Assembly: GCA_038501785.1 (NCBI GenBank)
Contig: JBAMJR010000050.1
Location: forward strand, 393,501 to 457,500
Reading direction: 5' to 3'
From: Myoxocephalus aenaeus
Taxonomy: Eukaryota; Chordata; Actinopteri; Perciformes; Cottidae
DNA: 64,000 nucleotides
The notes below the pieces were generated by a model. The model had not been told where the DNA came from. It worked only from the letters and a program-made list of their open reading frames with translations, and ran no database searches. Shown piece by piece: positions 21,312-31,718 of the stretch. The position numbers were made by a program, and so were the translations under genes. Positions within the stretch are counted from its first letter, which is position 1. Every line of letters begins with the position of its first letter.

Positions 21312-22784
21312 TCTCAACATCTCCATCAGTCCCCTAATCCCTTTCGCCCTCCCCGTCTCCGCCCAGCCATCTCTTCCTCGTGAGAGGGCCCATGTGAGGC
21401 CCAGCATGGAGCCGGGGTAATGATGCCTGCGATGTGACGCGGGGGAGATGGGAGGGACGGACGGACGGACGGATGAACGCGGCGAGGGAGGAAGCGGAGG
21501 ACAGGGCGCCGCAGGAGGCCGAGTTTGAAAAAGCGAGATGAAAGCCGAGCTCGATCGAAAGAGAAGCGGGTCGCACTTCAAAAAACATAATTTAAGAGCT
21601 GGCTTCTTGTACTTCCCTCGGCCTGCATCGTGCCCCTCACCCACCTCCCACTTCATCTGCTCCCTCCTCGCCTTCCAGCGCTAAATGATGCAAAGTGCTA
21701 TCAATATTGAATGTGTGAATCCCGCATTTCTTGGGCATTCAGGCAACACACGGAGCGGTACAGTAAGTTCTTAATATATACAGTATATATGGGAGAGAAA
21801 GGCACTCCTTCACACTCACCAGGAGGCTGCGAGCGAGCGTTATCTAACTCCCACAGACAGCTGCGGCGGGAAAAAAAGAGTTTGCTGAAAACTTGACTGG
21901 AAGTGGGTCATGATCTAATTTGCTGATGGTGAGAGCGAATAAAAGAGAGAGAGGCAAAGATCAGACTAGAAAAAAAGACAAGAATGGAAGCACCTCTCAA
22001 AAGAGAAAGCTGAGAATCTTTAAAGTCTAATTTCCATGTCTTTCTCTTGTGCTGTATTAGAGGATCTGAAGTGGGTTTTTCATTAATGACCACAAGCTGA
22101 ACTGCAGGAGGGAGTGAGGGAGGAATTTGCTAGATTATTAAAAAACAGTGTGACTGGCTGATCTGGTTCAGCAGCTGAAGTGTGCTTTATTCCCTTGTTT
22201 CTTTCTGCAGAACATTTTGACAGACACTTTTCATCACAGCAAATGATGAATACCACAATTGCAAATGTCTCTGGTTTTTTCTTGACCCACATCTCGGGGT
22301 TTCTCGTGAATAACACATGACGTGTCACTGCAGCTCCGCACCAGTTTTAATAAGAGAATTTGGGAGAAAAGAAACCTCATACGTCACTGAGACTCATCGG
22401 CCATCTGTGAGACAAAGAGTCACTTTCAGAACTGGGACCTCGGAAGAGGGAAAAGAGTCATGATGACAGCTGGAAAATAATTGGAAAAAAAAAGATTTCG
22501 CAACACATTTTTATTTGTATTTTTAGGTCGAGAGCTGAAATGATTCAGTCAACAGAATCAATCATTTCAGTCGTTTTTTTTAAGCTGAAATGTCAAACAT
22601 TCTCATGTCATGCCAATGTGAATATTTCCTGCTTTTCTTTTTGTATTTCATTATAAACTGAATACCGTGCTGTGACACAAGCACCTCTGAGAGGTGAAAA
22701 AAAGAAAAATATATAAGATGGATAGTAGTTGAGGTCCAAAGATTGACAACATCATTATTTTTGCAGGTTGGTCACAAAATGAGG
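21308..22784. other. Anonymous sequence, partly GC- and purine-rich
   Basis: 21420-21560 is GC-rich and contains a (GGAC)4 run near 21458. Two overlapping minus-strand frames of 148 and 84 codons (21210-21656) cross it and look compositional. Nothing else is recognised up to the MITE. Confidence 0.45.
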
Positions 22785-23092
22785 TACCGTACTTTTCGGG
22801 TTACAAGCCGCTCCTACGGCTGATCAGTGTCCCCGCTGTAGCAAGCTAGTAGCGCTGCTAGCTAGCGCTTCTGCTGCTACCGGCCACTGCTGCTGCTACT
22901 GCCCGCTGCTGCTGCTACCGCCCAAGTCGGGTGTCGAGCCTGGTCCCGCTACCTTCGGTGGTTTTCAGGGAGCTAGCGGAAGTTAGCGGGGAAGTGACGG
23001 AGCGCTAGCAGGAGCCCCAGCTGGCTACAGCGGGGAGCTGTCGGGGACACTGACCGAAGGTAGTAGCGGCTTATAACCCGAAAAGTACGGTA
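22785..23092. mobile_element. MITE with 28-bp terminal inverted repeats
   Basis: The arms at 22785-22812 and 23065-23092 are complementary at 27 of 28 positions and begin TACCGTACTTTTCGGGTTA. A second inner inverted block follows (CAGTGTCCCCG and CCGCTGTAGC on both arms). The outermost bases are TA on both sides, which would fit a TA target duplication. The GC-rich core has CTG/CTACC repeats and many CTAGC words and encodes nothing. The superfamily is uncertain. Confidence 0.75.
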
Positions 23093-23109
23093 GTACTTTT
23101 TTTTTTTTT

Positions 23110-23200
23110 TACCTGATTTGAGGAAACGTCAGGGGAACTAATTTTACCGAATTCCATGACAACCCATTCAATAGCTGGACCAAAGAGGCGGACCAACCTG
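23110..23200 (+). repeat. Fragment of the same dispersed repeat family as 17105-18505
   Basis: CGTCAGGGGAACTAA, AATTCCATGACAACCCATTC, AATAGCTGGACCAAAGAGGC and GGACCAACCTGCAG follow the remembered 3' half of that family. Diverged and non-coding. Confidence 0.5.
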
Positions 23201-23629
23201 CAGATCAGCCTCTTCCACCTGACTCTAGCGTCAGAGAATTAAAAAAATGTGTAGCATTAGCATGAACGCAACACACACACACACACGCACAAAGTAGGGA
23301 GGAAATAAAGTGCCTATCATCTCCGCCGGTCTCTCCCTCTGTGCTCGTGAATAATTTCTCTGCAGGGAGAAGAACAGCTTTTCATCCCAGGTAAGAAGCG
23401 TGGAGGCCGCTGCACTTCAAAGCTCATGTTTTCACAATGTGATGTTACTGTGAGAGACACAGAGAGTGAAGTTGTCTTTGTGGATCAAACACAGAGCGGC
23501 GACCTCGTGAAGGAACAGGTGAACACGCATACACACACATGGACACGCACACACACACAGAGCTGCTGACACTACAGCTAACAATCCAGAGAATAATTAT
23601 TATATATATTATATAATAACTAGAAAAGT

Positions 23630-23716
23630 GCACAGTAGAGTGCAGATCTCCTCCAGGTGTGTCTGCAATGATCACTGCTGTAATGTTTGATTGAATGAAT
23701 AAACCACCACTGGCTA
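23630..23716 (+). repeat. Dispersed repeat fragment, copy 2 (partner at 5080-5170)
   Basis: AGTAGAGTGCAGATCTCC, AGGTGTGTCTGCA, CACTGCTGTAATGT and TTGATTGAATGAATA match the order seen at 5080-5170. Confidence 0.6.
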
Positions 23717-25110
23717 ACTCCCTCCTCGTCTAGACCGTGAGCACGTCTCTCACAACAGATCCGCTCTCATTTTAATCTATGCAGCCGTCTGCACCGGCTC
23801 TGTGCATCTAATCTGCAGTTCACTGTCTAACGCTTCATCTTGACTGTTTAATGCTTCCTCTGAACAGGAAGCGTCAGCTCCGCTGTAGTCAGCGCTCATT
23901 TCATGTCTGTCATCAGCAGTAGTTGTACATGGATACATACGTACGAACACGCAATTGTCTTCCCCAGGCGTGCACATCAAGAGAGGAACAATCAGCACTC
24001 CGTAGCCGAAACAAGAGTCCAAACTGAAGCGCCGGCTGACGTGAGGAGTCAGCAGTCAATGACGCTGTAAAACAGTCAATAAAATGTGTTTTCGAAAAGT
24101 GTGACCAACCGCAGGGTGGTTTGGCATACAGTCATAAATGAGCACAAAACATACTGGGCTGATGGGTCCAGTCGTGCGTGAGATCCACCGTGAAAAGACT
24201 GACTCAGAGAAGCAGACGCGCGCGCACACAGGTCCAAACTGCTGCAGTGACAGTGAAGGGAAATTGGTCTATTGCATCCATTTTTAGCACTTTCCGCCCG
24301 TTCTCAGTCCCAACTCAACTTCAAACGCCGAGGGTTGGTGAGCGCCCCTCGATTAATTCCAACGTCTGTAGATGGTCAGCAGCTAACGTGGTACGAAGAG
24401 CGGGACGTGAAGACAGAAGTTTACTTTGGAAAGACACAATCTGACTTCGGGCCCACTGACCATGAGTCTGTATAAATCAAGTAAGAAGTGAGAATGTGTT
24501 TTTCATCAGTGTTCTTGGCTATATTAAGTTTAGTAAGTTAGTTATGTAATTTACTGTGTCATGCACATACACGGGCACATAACACATGAACTTATAAGAT
24601 AACCAATCTATTGTTGCAGTGGTGAAGCCTTTTATCTGCTGCAGGTTCTACAAATAAAATTGGAAAAGTTTTTTCTTTTAATAATATTTGAATTATTTTT
24701 AAGGTTACGGTTATGGTGATTCCTTTGGTTGAGGCAAGATGGAGATTTTTTTCAATAAAAAATGAAAAATGAAATACAAAGAATGAAATGAATATATAAA
24801 ATATAAACAGAGGAATACATCCAATAAATTAATGATAAACCGAGAAAAAACTTTACTGGAAAAATGTAAAAGAAGCAACCAGAAACACCAGCAACCAGAA
24901 ATTCACCAGAATCCCAGGGGAAATTTGGGAAACAGAGATGGTGACATAGTGCCCCGAGACCTTTTCGCACGCGCACACACATACGACATCTGCTCATGAG
25001 ACGGAGAGTGATAGGATTTGACAACAGGCATCTGTGCCCTGCAGACTCCTCTTCAGCTCAGAGAGCTGCCACCTTCACTTTTACTTACGCACATACACAG
25101 ACCTACCCAC

Positions 25111-25115
<5 letters not shown>
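23717..25115. other. Anonymous sequence
   Basis: No gene or element that I can support. Open frames of 67-90 codons at 23777-24022, 24178-24475 and 24752-25024 have no recognised domain. Confidence 0.45.

Positions 25116-25150
<35 letters not shown>
25116..25150 (+). repeat. (CT)n microsatellite
   Basis: About 17 CT units within a longer pyrimidine-rich patch. Confidence 0.94.
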
Positions 25151-25153
<3 letters not shown>

Positions 25154-25647
25154 CACCTTACCATTCATTACATGCAAACCTCCAGTCCTCCTCCCCCTCT
25201 GCCTCCTGCCCTTCATCCTCCCATCATTTTCACTTCCCCGTAATTCAAAGTGAGGCATCAGATCACAGGAAGAAGCTGTGGGCTAAATAGAGACGTGACT
25301 GTGAAGATGAGTACTGTATAATGTCTCTGAAAGCTGGGGAATATGACACACAGTGTCTCTATCATGGGCCGAGCTCCACAGCTCAAGCTGTTGTTGGGTT
25401 TAGGAGGACTCGTACCAAATGTCAGACTGAAATCAACTCATTTAAATGAATCTCAAAGTTTAACTTTGGTGGAAAACTGGCACACTTAGTGTCCTAAGCA
25501 CCTCCCTCCTCCAGGGAGGGGCCTTAAATGTTTGCTCGACACAGTTAGACTACCTAACATAAAACTTAATTTCCCCCACAGTTAAAATAACCAATAACAT
25601 CATAATTACAGCTGCCATGTCGAAGAACTCCTTCCTTCGTAGAGTAC
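25151..25647. other. Anonymous sequence
   Basis: Nothing recognised. It runs up to the target duplication of the hAT element at 25656. Confidence 0.5.
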
Positions 25648-26103
25648 CTGGCAATCAGTGGCGGTGCGTCAATAGAGGGCGCTAGGGCATTATATAACAT
25701 TATATATCAAATAATTTAAATAAGAAATATACCGTGTTGACGCGCTAAATGTGTGTGGGAGACCGTAAGCCCCTGTCAACAACCACTTAAGTTAAATATA
25801 ATATATCGCCATTCATCACCACTGAGAAAAGCCCCTCCCCTCTCGGGGCGCCGGCCAAATGTGTGTCTATGGAAAGCTAACAAACATTTCACCCTCGTGA
25901 CGGCAAGGACAGCTTCTCATTGGCGGATGAAACGTGAATCTTCGGGCGCACGAATCTGCGCCCTAGCCAATGACATCGTTTCTTATTGCAACGTGGTTGG
26001 ACTATTCGTCCAATCAGAGACCTTTATCATTCCCTCACATCCCATATAGCTCCCACGTAGCTACGCGAGCAACACAGCTAGCAGAGACTTTGATTATGTT
26101 AGT

Positions 26104-26274
26104 ATGGCGACTGAAAACTCTGTGGTATCTCTCCGCGAAACACCTTTCAATCCACGATCAGATGTTGACAAGAAGAGGCTGAAAGAGTTGGGACCCGAAC
26201 GTCCGGATTTAAATATTCAGCAGCAAAGCAGTGAAGCTACATGCACCAAGCTACATGCTAACCGGAGCTGCTAG
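26104..26274 (+). pseudogene. hAT transposase N-terminal remnant (56 codons)
   Basis: From ATG at 26104 the frame reads 56 codons to TAG at 26272-26274. Residues 21-41 include DKKRLKELGPERPDLNIQQQ, which resembles the N-terminal segment of TTF/BED-type hAT transposases (KELGxxxPDLxIxQQ). The zinc-binding and catalytic domains that should follow are absent, because the frame ends at a stop codon. The upstream CCAAT-type boxes fit a promoter. I judge it a remnant, although a short peptide could still be translated. Confidence 0.6.
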
Positions 26275-26501
26275 CTGGAGGCTCAGTGTGCAGTGGCTCT
26301 GAGCAGCCGAGGAAGCGCCGGCTGTGAAGGAAGATGAGCTTGAAGGATTGCTGCAGAGGTGAGTGTCAAAATCAGCAGATGCCTGTTAGAGTTTAATGTT
26401 TTATCTTTCCCACAGCAGAACACATGTTGGACATTGCTAGATTTGGGTGGATGTCATATCAGGCTATAACTTTATCTAAAATACAAATTCAACCCCCAAC
26501 G

Positions 26502-26521
26502 TGTGTGTGTGTGTGTGTGTG
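26502..26521 (+). repeat. Short (GT)n tract inside the putative intron
   Basis: Ten GT units between the donor-like and acceptor-like sites of the hAT remnant gene. Confidence 0.9.
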
Positions 26522-26686
26522 TTAGCTACAGCCATCAAGGTGGCGCCTGGCCTTTTGTCTATGTTGCTGAGCCATCAAGACACACAAAACATAGTTTTTT
26601 GTCTGTAGCATGAAGCCTGTTTGTAGTAGATATTTTCCCACAACTTATCTTACTGTCTCTGTCTCTCTCTCTATATTTATCTGTAG

Positions 26687-26836
26687 GTTTGTGACACCAT
26701 ACTTGGACACACCAGGGAACGCTTTGCCTTCAAAGACCACCTCACCAGTGCCACCTTACTGCAGGGCCCCCAGTTTGAATGCTACATCAATGTATTCCCT
26801 GAAGTTGCTCTGGCCACCACATTGAATGTTTCTTAA
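26687..26836 (+). pseudogene. hAT transposase internal exon remnant (49 codons)
   Basis: The frame begins just after the acceptor-like CTGTAG and ends at TAA (26834-26836). The peptide contains CDTILGHTRERFAFKDHL and SATLLQ, closely resembling the segment ILGxTRERFxFxxHLxxATLLQ found in the C-terminal half of hAT transposases of this type. The hAT dimerisation region is missing. A polyadenylation signal lies about 90 bp downstream. It is inactive as a transposase. Confidence 0.75.
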
Positions 26837-27577
26837 ACCATTCTGCTCTGAACCTCTCATGCCCAAAGTTAGTTTGTTGATAGTTGTTATTGGACAGTGT
26901 TGAGCATTGTGTTTTCTTGAAATAAAGCTTTGTTTATTAGAATATTCTACTCCAAACCTCTTTTCTTCTCATTGTGGAGTGCTATTTAAACCGCGCCGCC
27001 CAACTGCGCCCCCCCACAAAAAAATGTCACCAGCCGCCACTGCTGGCAATGATAAATATTACATTCTGCACACACCCTGTCAGAGTACATTTTTGAGAGC
27101 GGGTGGTGGAAATGCCAATATAAAAGATCATATTAAAATGGCCAGAAAAGCACGATACAATAACACGCCTATGGTTTTGTGCATAAGAGCATACACGACG
27201 CGCTCACAAACATGTACTTTAGGGTCGTGGTTTTAAAATATGATCACCCTAAGTAAGTATACGTCAGCTCACTTGCAAGATATTGCGGCTGACTCGCGCT
27301 AGCATGCTAGGACATGCAAATAATTATTGCCGTGCAACTCTGGTCTAACCAGGCTAGGGTGACCATATCCATAACACCAAAAAGGAGGACACTATTCGGT
27401 ATTTTGCTGCGCGTCGGGCCTAAGGTGGGAGGGAGACATCCAGGGGGCTCCCTGGAGAGGGCCAACGAGCTGAACTGTTTCTTCAACAGGTTTAGTTCAC
27501 AGCCCCCATCCGTCTCCTCCACACAACACACCTCCCAAACTCCTCCACCTCTGCCCCCCCTGTTGAGCTGCACAATC

Positions 27578-27663
27578 ACTGAGCCCTCAACATCCAATGG
27601 CTCTCCCACTGAGCCCTCAACATCCAATGGCTCTCCCACTGAGCCCTCAACAACAACAATGGG
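27578..27663 (+). repeat. 30-bp tandem duplication in the L2 linker region
   Basis: ACTGAGCCCTCAACATCCAA plus GGCTCTCCC-type units start at 27578 and 27608, with a partial third at 27638. The unit length keeps the reading frame. The linker is Pro/Ser/Thr-rich in one frame and Pro/Leu/Gln-rich in the other. Confidence 0.85.
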
Positions 27664-29096
27664 CTCTTCCACCCTCCCCCCCTCTCTCTGTGACGACTGA
27701 CCAGGTGAGAAGACAGCTGGAAAAACTCCACCAACGCAGAGCTGAAGGACCTGATGGCATCAGCCCCAGGGTCCTAAAGATCTGCGCCACCCAGCTGTCT
27801 GGTGTCCTGCAGCACCTCTACAACCTGAGCCTGAGGCAGGAGGAGGTCCCGGTGCTGTGGAAGACGTCGTGCCTGGTCCCTGTCCCAAAGAAGTCATCCC
27901 CATCTGGCCTCAATGACTACCGACCGGTTGCCCTCACCTCCCATGTGATGAAGGTGCTGGAGAGGCTGGTCTTGGCCCACCTCCGACCGCAGGTGAAATC
28001 GTCGCTGGACCCTCTACAATTTGCTTACCAGCCTCATGTGGGAGTGGACGACGCCATCATCTACCTGCTGCAACGAGCTCAGTCGCACCTGGATGGAACC
28101 GGTGTCTCTGTGAGAGTCACTTTCTTTGACTTCTCTAGTGCATTTAACACCATCCAACCACTGCTACTGAGTGAGAAGCTGCGGGTGGTGGGGGTAGACT
28201 CGTCCACCATCTCCTGGATCACTGACTACCTCACAGGTAGACCACAGTTTGTCAGAATGGGCCGTGTGCTGTCTGAAACGGTGGTCAGTGATGTTGGAGC
28301 CCCACAGGGAACTGTTCTGTCACCCTTCCTGTTCACCCTGTACACCACCGACTTCCAGTACAACACGGAGTCATGCCATCTGCAGAAGTACTCTGATGAC
28401 TCTGCGGTGGTCGGGTGTATTAGGGATGGACGTGAGGAGGAGTACAGGGCAGTGGTGAGTGACTTTGTGGAGTGGGCCGGCGAGAATCACCTGCTTCTGA
28501 ACGTGACCAAGACCAGAGAGATGGTGGTGGACTTCAGGAGGAAGGCGACTGCTCCTAGACCCCTGAGTGTTCTGGGAGAGGACGTGGACATGGTGGAGGA
28601 GTACAGGTACCTGGGTGTTTCCATCGACAGCCGACTGAACTGGAAGAACAACATCAACGCTGTGTACAAGAAGGGGATGAGTCGACTCTTTTTCCTGAGG
28701 AAGCTTCGATCCTTTAATGTGTGCAGCAAGATGCTGGAGATGTTCTACCAGTCGGTTGTGGCCAGCGCCCTGTACTTCTCCATCGTCTGCTGGGGGAGCA
28801 GCATTGGAGCCGGTGACACCAACAGACTTAACAAGATCGTTAAGAAAGCCGGCTCCATCATTGGCTGCAGGCAGGAGTTTCTGGAACAGGTGGTGGAGAG
28901 GAGGACGCTGAAGAAACTTTTGTCCATATTGGACAACCCGGACCACCCTCTCCACCACCTACTGCAGGGACAGCGGAGCACTTTCTCGAGGAGATTCCTC
29001 ACGCTCCGCTGCAACAAGGACAGATACAGGAGAACATTCCTGCCAACGGCATTACGGCTTTATAATAAATCACCGCTTGCCAGATCCTCTGACTAA
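27597..29096 (+). CDS. L2-clade non-LTR retrotransposon reverse transcriptase (5'-truncated ORF)
   Basis: A 499-codon frame encodes the reverse transcriptase that copies LINE RNA at a nicked chromosomal target. The conserved order is present: a DQVRRQLEKL segment ahead of the fingers; PVPKK and LNDYRPVALTS; motif A FFDFSSAFNTI with Asp178; GAPQGTVLSPFLF; motif C YSDDSAVV with Asp267 and Asp268; and the thumb-side EYRYLGV. The C-terminal region ends LPTALRLYNKS. No stop interrupts the RT core. The first Met lies in a low-complexity linker and is not the native start. Upstream coding (about 27440-27690) is in another frame, so a frameshift lies in the linker. The endonuclease is absent, so it cannot retrotranspose alone. 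Confidence 0.9.
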   Translation: MALPLSPQHPMALPLSPQQQQWALPPSPPLSVTTDQVRRQLEKLHQRRAEGPDGISPRVLKICATQLSGVLQHLYNLSLRQEEVPVLWKTSCLVPVPKKSSPSGLNDYRPVALTSHVMKVLERLVLAHLRPQVKSSLDPLQFAYQPHVGVDDAIIYLLQRAQSHLDGTGVSVRVTFFDFSSAFNTIQPLLLSEKLRVVGVDSSTISWITDYLTGRPQFVRMGRVLSETVVSDVGAPQGTVLSPFLFTLYTTDFQYNTESCHLQKYSDDSAVVGCIRDGREEEYRAVVSDFVEWAGENHLLLNVTKTREMVVDFRRKATAPRPLSVLGEDVDMVEEYRYLGVSIDSRLNWKNNINAVYKKGMSRLFFLRKLRSFNVCSKMLEMFYQSVVASALYFSIVCWGSSIGAGDTNRLNKIVKKAGSIIGCRQEFLEQVVERRTLKKLLSILDNPDHPLHHLLQGQRSTFSRRFLTLRCNKDRYRRTFLPTALRLYNKSPLARSSD

Positions 29097-29471
29097 CAAC
29101 ATGTATATATATATATTTTTGCACAATCCCAGCTATTTCTATTTTATTTTATTATTATTATTATTATTTTTATTATTATTGTATATATCTTTTATCTTTC
29201 GTCCTGCTGTTTTTGTTTATTTTGTTGTAAGTTGCTGCTACCCCCGACACCAAATTTCCCCTCGGGGATTAATAAAGTATATATTCATTCATTCATTCAT
29301 AACAACACCCTTGAACTATACATTATTGTCGATACAGTACTGCCTCGAGTACCTTATTGCTTTTATAATATGGGTACCTGCGACTTTATAAATAGTAATA
29401 GTAAGCTCCCTTTCAGCACAAAATAGTTGTAGCCACCAAACGTTGTGTATCGCATTTCAGCGACAGAGAAA

Positions 29472-29510
29472 ATAGTCCCGTATGTGTACGGGACGCACAT
29501 ACGGGACTAT
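29472..29510. repeat. Perfect 15-bp hairpin with 9-nt loop
   Basis: ATAGTCCCGTATGTG (29472-29486) is followed by a 9-nt loop and its exact complement (29496-29510). A 17-bp tandem duplication beginning GGACTATAAAACTGAC (29504 and 29521) overlaps it. It lies inside the hAT element, right of the L2. Confidence 0.85.
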
Positions 29511-30209
29511 AAAACTGACTGGACTATAAAACTGACCGGTTGAAAGCAGGGTGGAGGATGACAATGTAAAGAAGTGCTCTCGCTGATTCTGTCCGTCTTT
29601 TCTCCGTCATTTTTCTCCTCCATGATGTTTAGAGAACTTGCCTCGCGTCGGGAAATTACCGACGTAATTATCTCTCACTGGAAATTATCACGATTTTGTG
29701 ATCAAACCCTTTTCATTCCTCATCTTAGTTTCCGGTGTTATGCACTCGCTCCCCGCTAGCTAGTCTCTCTCAGAGCGTTATCTGCTCTCCTGATTGTGAG
29801 CCGTATCAACGTTTGACTGTACAGCAGGAACAGGGACCACAGATACATTATTCACCACTGACATTCTCATCAAAAGTCATTCCCCCCAAAATATCAAAGT
29901 TTACACCAAACATGTTTTTAACTGTCAAGCTTGAAATGACAACTAACGGTCGCGCAATTTAAATCTAGCTGTTATTTTAAGTGCGCACTGATATGGAACG
30001 CTCTAAATGTAAACAGGCTGTACAGTACTTTATGGCTGAATAAAGTACACCCCTTGACTCACTCTCAACCAATCAGAATACTTGATTTGATCTAACCGTA
30101 TTATAATTGCATATAAGGGGTGCAGTTTGATTTTATTAAGTGTGAAGAGAGGGGATGTGAGCCCTTTTTAATGTAATTGATCTCCTTGGAGCATACCCTG
30201 CTTTATCAA

Positions 30210-30350
30210 TTAATTAATATGTATATCTTTTTTATATATATATATATTATATATATATATATTATATATGTAATATATTCTTAATATGTAATTATTAATT
30301 GTAATTAACAATTAATTAATATGTATTTTATATATGTACACATATAATTG
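30210..30350. repeat. AT-rich (TA)n-type low-complexity region
   Basis: Interleaved TA and TTAAT words inside the hAT element. Confidence 0.8.
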
Positions 30351-31112
30351 CAATCAATTCGGTCAAAAGTAAAAAGACACAGCTGAAGTTCAAAGTAAAA
30401 GTTAAATTAAAACATTAAGTTATGAATCTTAACCTTTCCCTCCGTTAAACTGATGTAACGTTACTGTGAATAAATAATATATATCTCATGTTTAACCGCT
30501 ACGGAGAAATCGGAGCCAGCGGATCATTTCAAAAAGTCCTGCCGGTATCAGGCTGCTCTCGGCGGGCAGCAGAGCGCTGACGGCCCGGTGCCGGCGGGAC
30601 TCACCGGTCCCGCGAGCAGGAACTCAACTCGTCGGCGTATCTTTTTAAGAAGGCTGAATCTTGATTAACCGACCACAGATTTGATGCTTAAACAACTAAC
30701 TTCTCCCCTGAAAACATCCTAAAAGTACATGTTGTGACTCAACAACAGTAGTATTCAGAGAACGTCAACGTTCAGTTGTGTGTTTCCTAGTACAGAGGAA
30801 ACACACAAGTACAGAGAAGAACGCGTATTGAGCAACGGCCGCTGGAGACATCTTAACGCTGATTGGCCAAGACTCATCAAAGATCTTCTATTATGAAGAT
30901 CACGACCACTCCAATCTCAGAAACACTGACTGGCCAGTTCACATATTTTGATTTCAAAACGGCGTATTTCGCCGTAAGGTGACAAGTTTGCAGGTATGCA
31001 AAAAGGAGGACAAATACGCGTCCGGCTTGATGCTGCGCCGGACGCCGGACAGGGCATTGAAAATCCGGACTGTCCGGCCTAAATCCGGACGTCTGGTCAC
31101 CCTAAACCAGGC

Positions 31113-31542
31113 CCCGGTGCTCGGTCCCAATTCCATTCTGGCCACTAATTGTAAACAGTAGGTCGGCTACTACACCACAAAAATAGCTGCTATAGTAAAA
31201 AAAAAGAATGCACCAATACATAGTCGGACTGGGTTCAGTGGATCCTCAGGAATATTTAGTCCGTCTATTTAGTCCGTCTTTGTGAGGCCAATAAATGATC
31301 CAATGAAACAACCGGTGGTGATGCCACAAGTCGTTTCTCGTTAATGTCTTCGCTCGCAGCATCCGTGCTTTCAGCTTGTCATCCAAATGCAGACACACAC
31401 TGCGACTAATGAACTCATATGATTACTTGTCACACTCATAATTACCAATGTGTGTTCTTCAGACTATTTGCTTGATGATCAAAGCTGACTACATATACAG
31501 AATGAGGTGCAGTCATATAACAACCCTGTATGACAAACTGTA

Positions 31543-31543
<1 letters not shown>
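31113..31543. other. Anonymous sequence
   Basis: Nothing is recognised except a 13-bp duplication, TATTTAGTCCGTC, near 31253-31279. Confidence 0.5.

Positions 31544-31610
<67 letters not shown>
31544..31610 (+). repeat. (AC)n microsatellite
   Basis: About 33 pure AC units. Confidence 0.97.
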
Positions 31611-31613
<3 letters not shown>

Positions 31614-31694
31614 TCTCTAATGATGCTGCTGATGGGAATGTCACGGTGTGAAAATGATCCCTGCAAGGAAATGGGAAAGTGTGTGTGAGGGTGA

Positions 31695-31718
31695 GGAGAG
31701 AGAGAGAGAGAGAGAGAG
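31695..31718 (+). repeat. (GA)n tract
   Basis: Twelve AG units close to the (AC)n array. Confidence 0.9.

Larger units (their letters stand above)
25656..27042 (+). mobile_element. hAT element, 1387 bp, perfect 8-bp TSD, with transposase exon remnants
   Basis: The element begins CAGTGGCGG and ends CCGCCACTG (perfect 9-bp inverted repeat). It is flanked by CTGGCAAT on both sides (25648-25655 and 27043-27050). An upstream segment with CCAAT-type boxes (AGCCAATGACATC, GTCCAATCAGAG, about 25960-26025) precedes a short transposase-like frame (26104-26274), a donor-like GAGGTGAGTG (about 26355), a pyrimidine tract with CTGTAG (26681-26686), a second coding remnant (26687-26836) and an AATAAA signal near 26925. 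This is the skeleton of a hAT gene after large internal deletion. Confidence 0.92.
27410..29300 (+). mobile_element. 5'-truncated L2-clade LINE inside the hAT element
   Basis: The left boundary is placed where LINE-like coding begins (residues SLERANELNCFFNRF, just after 27440). The right boundary is after the (ATTC)n tail at 29283-29300. The 3' end, CCCCTCGGGGATTAATAAAG, is the typical fish L2 tail, and AATAAA sits at 29271-29276. The endonuclease domain is missing, the usual result of incomplete reverse transcription. AT-rich spacer (29100-29215) lies between the ORF and the tail. Confidence 0.85.
27355..31104 (-). mobile_element. hAT element of 3750 bp with a nested L2 LINE, perfect 8-bp TSD
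   Basis: The left end is TAGGGTGACCA and the right end TGGTCACCCTA, a perfect 11-bp inverted repeat. It is flanked by AACCAGGC at 27347-27354 and 31105-31112. The right end reads inward through GTCCGG-rich words, as in the related terminus at 13205-13323. About 1.9 kb (27410-29300) is an inserted L2, so the original element was near 1.86 kb. Near 30854-30890 it holds, in reverse, the CTTGGCCAATCAGCG module also found in the hAT at 18686-19501. No transposase domain was recognised. Orientation is assigned only by comparison of ends. Confidence 0.88.

Noticed and set aside
20935..21420. 161-codon frame as a possible exon
   Set aside because: No recognisable domain, a Ser-Leu run from the CT repeat, and no splice context that favours it.
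28371..28958. 195-codon minus-strand frame
   Set aside because: It is antisense to the L2 reverse transcriptase, whose plus-strand frame carries the conserved RT motifs.
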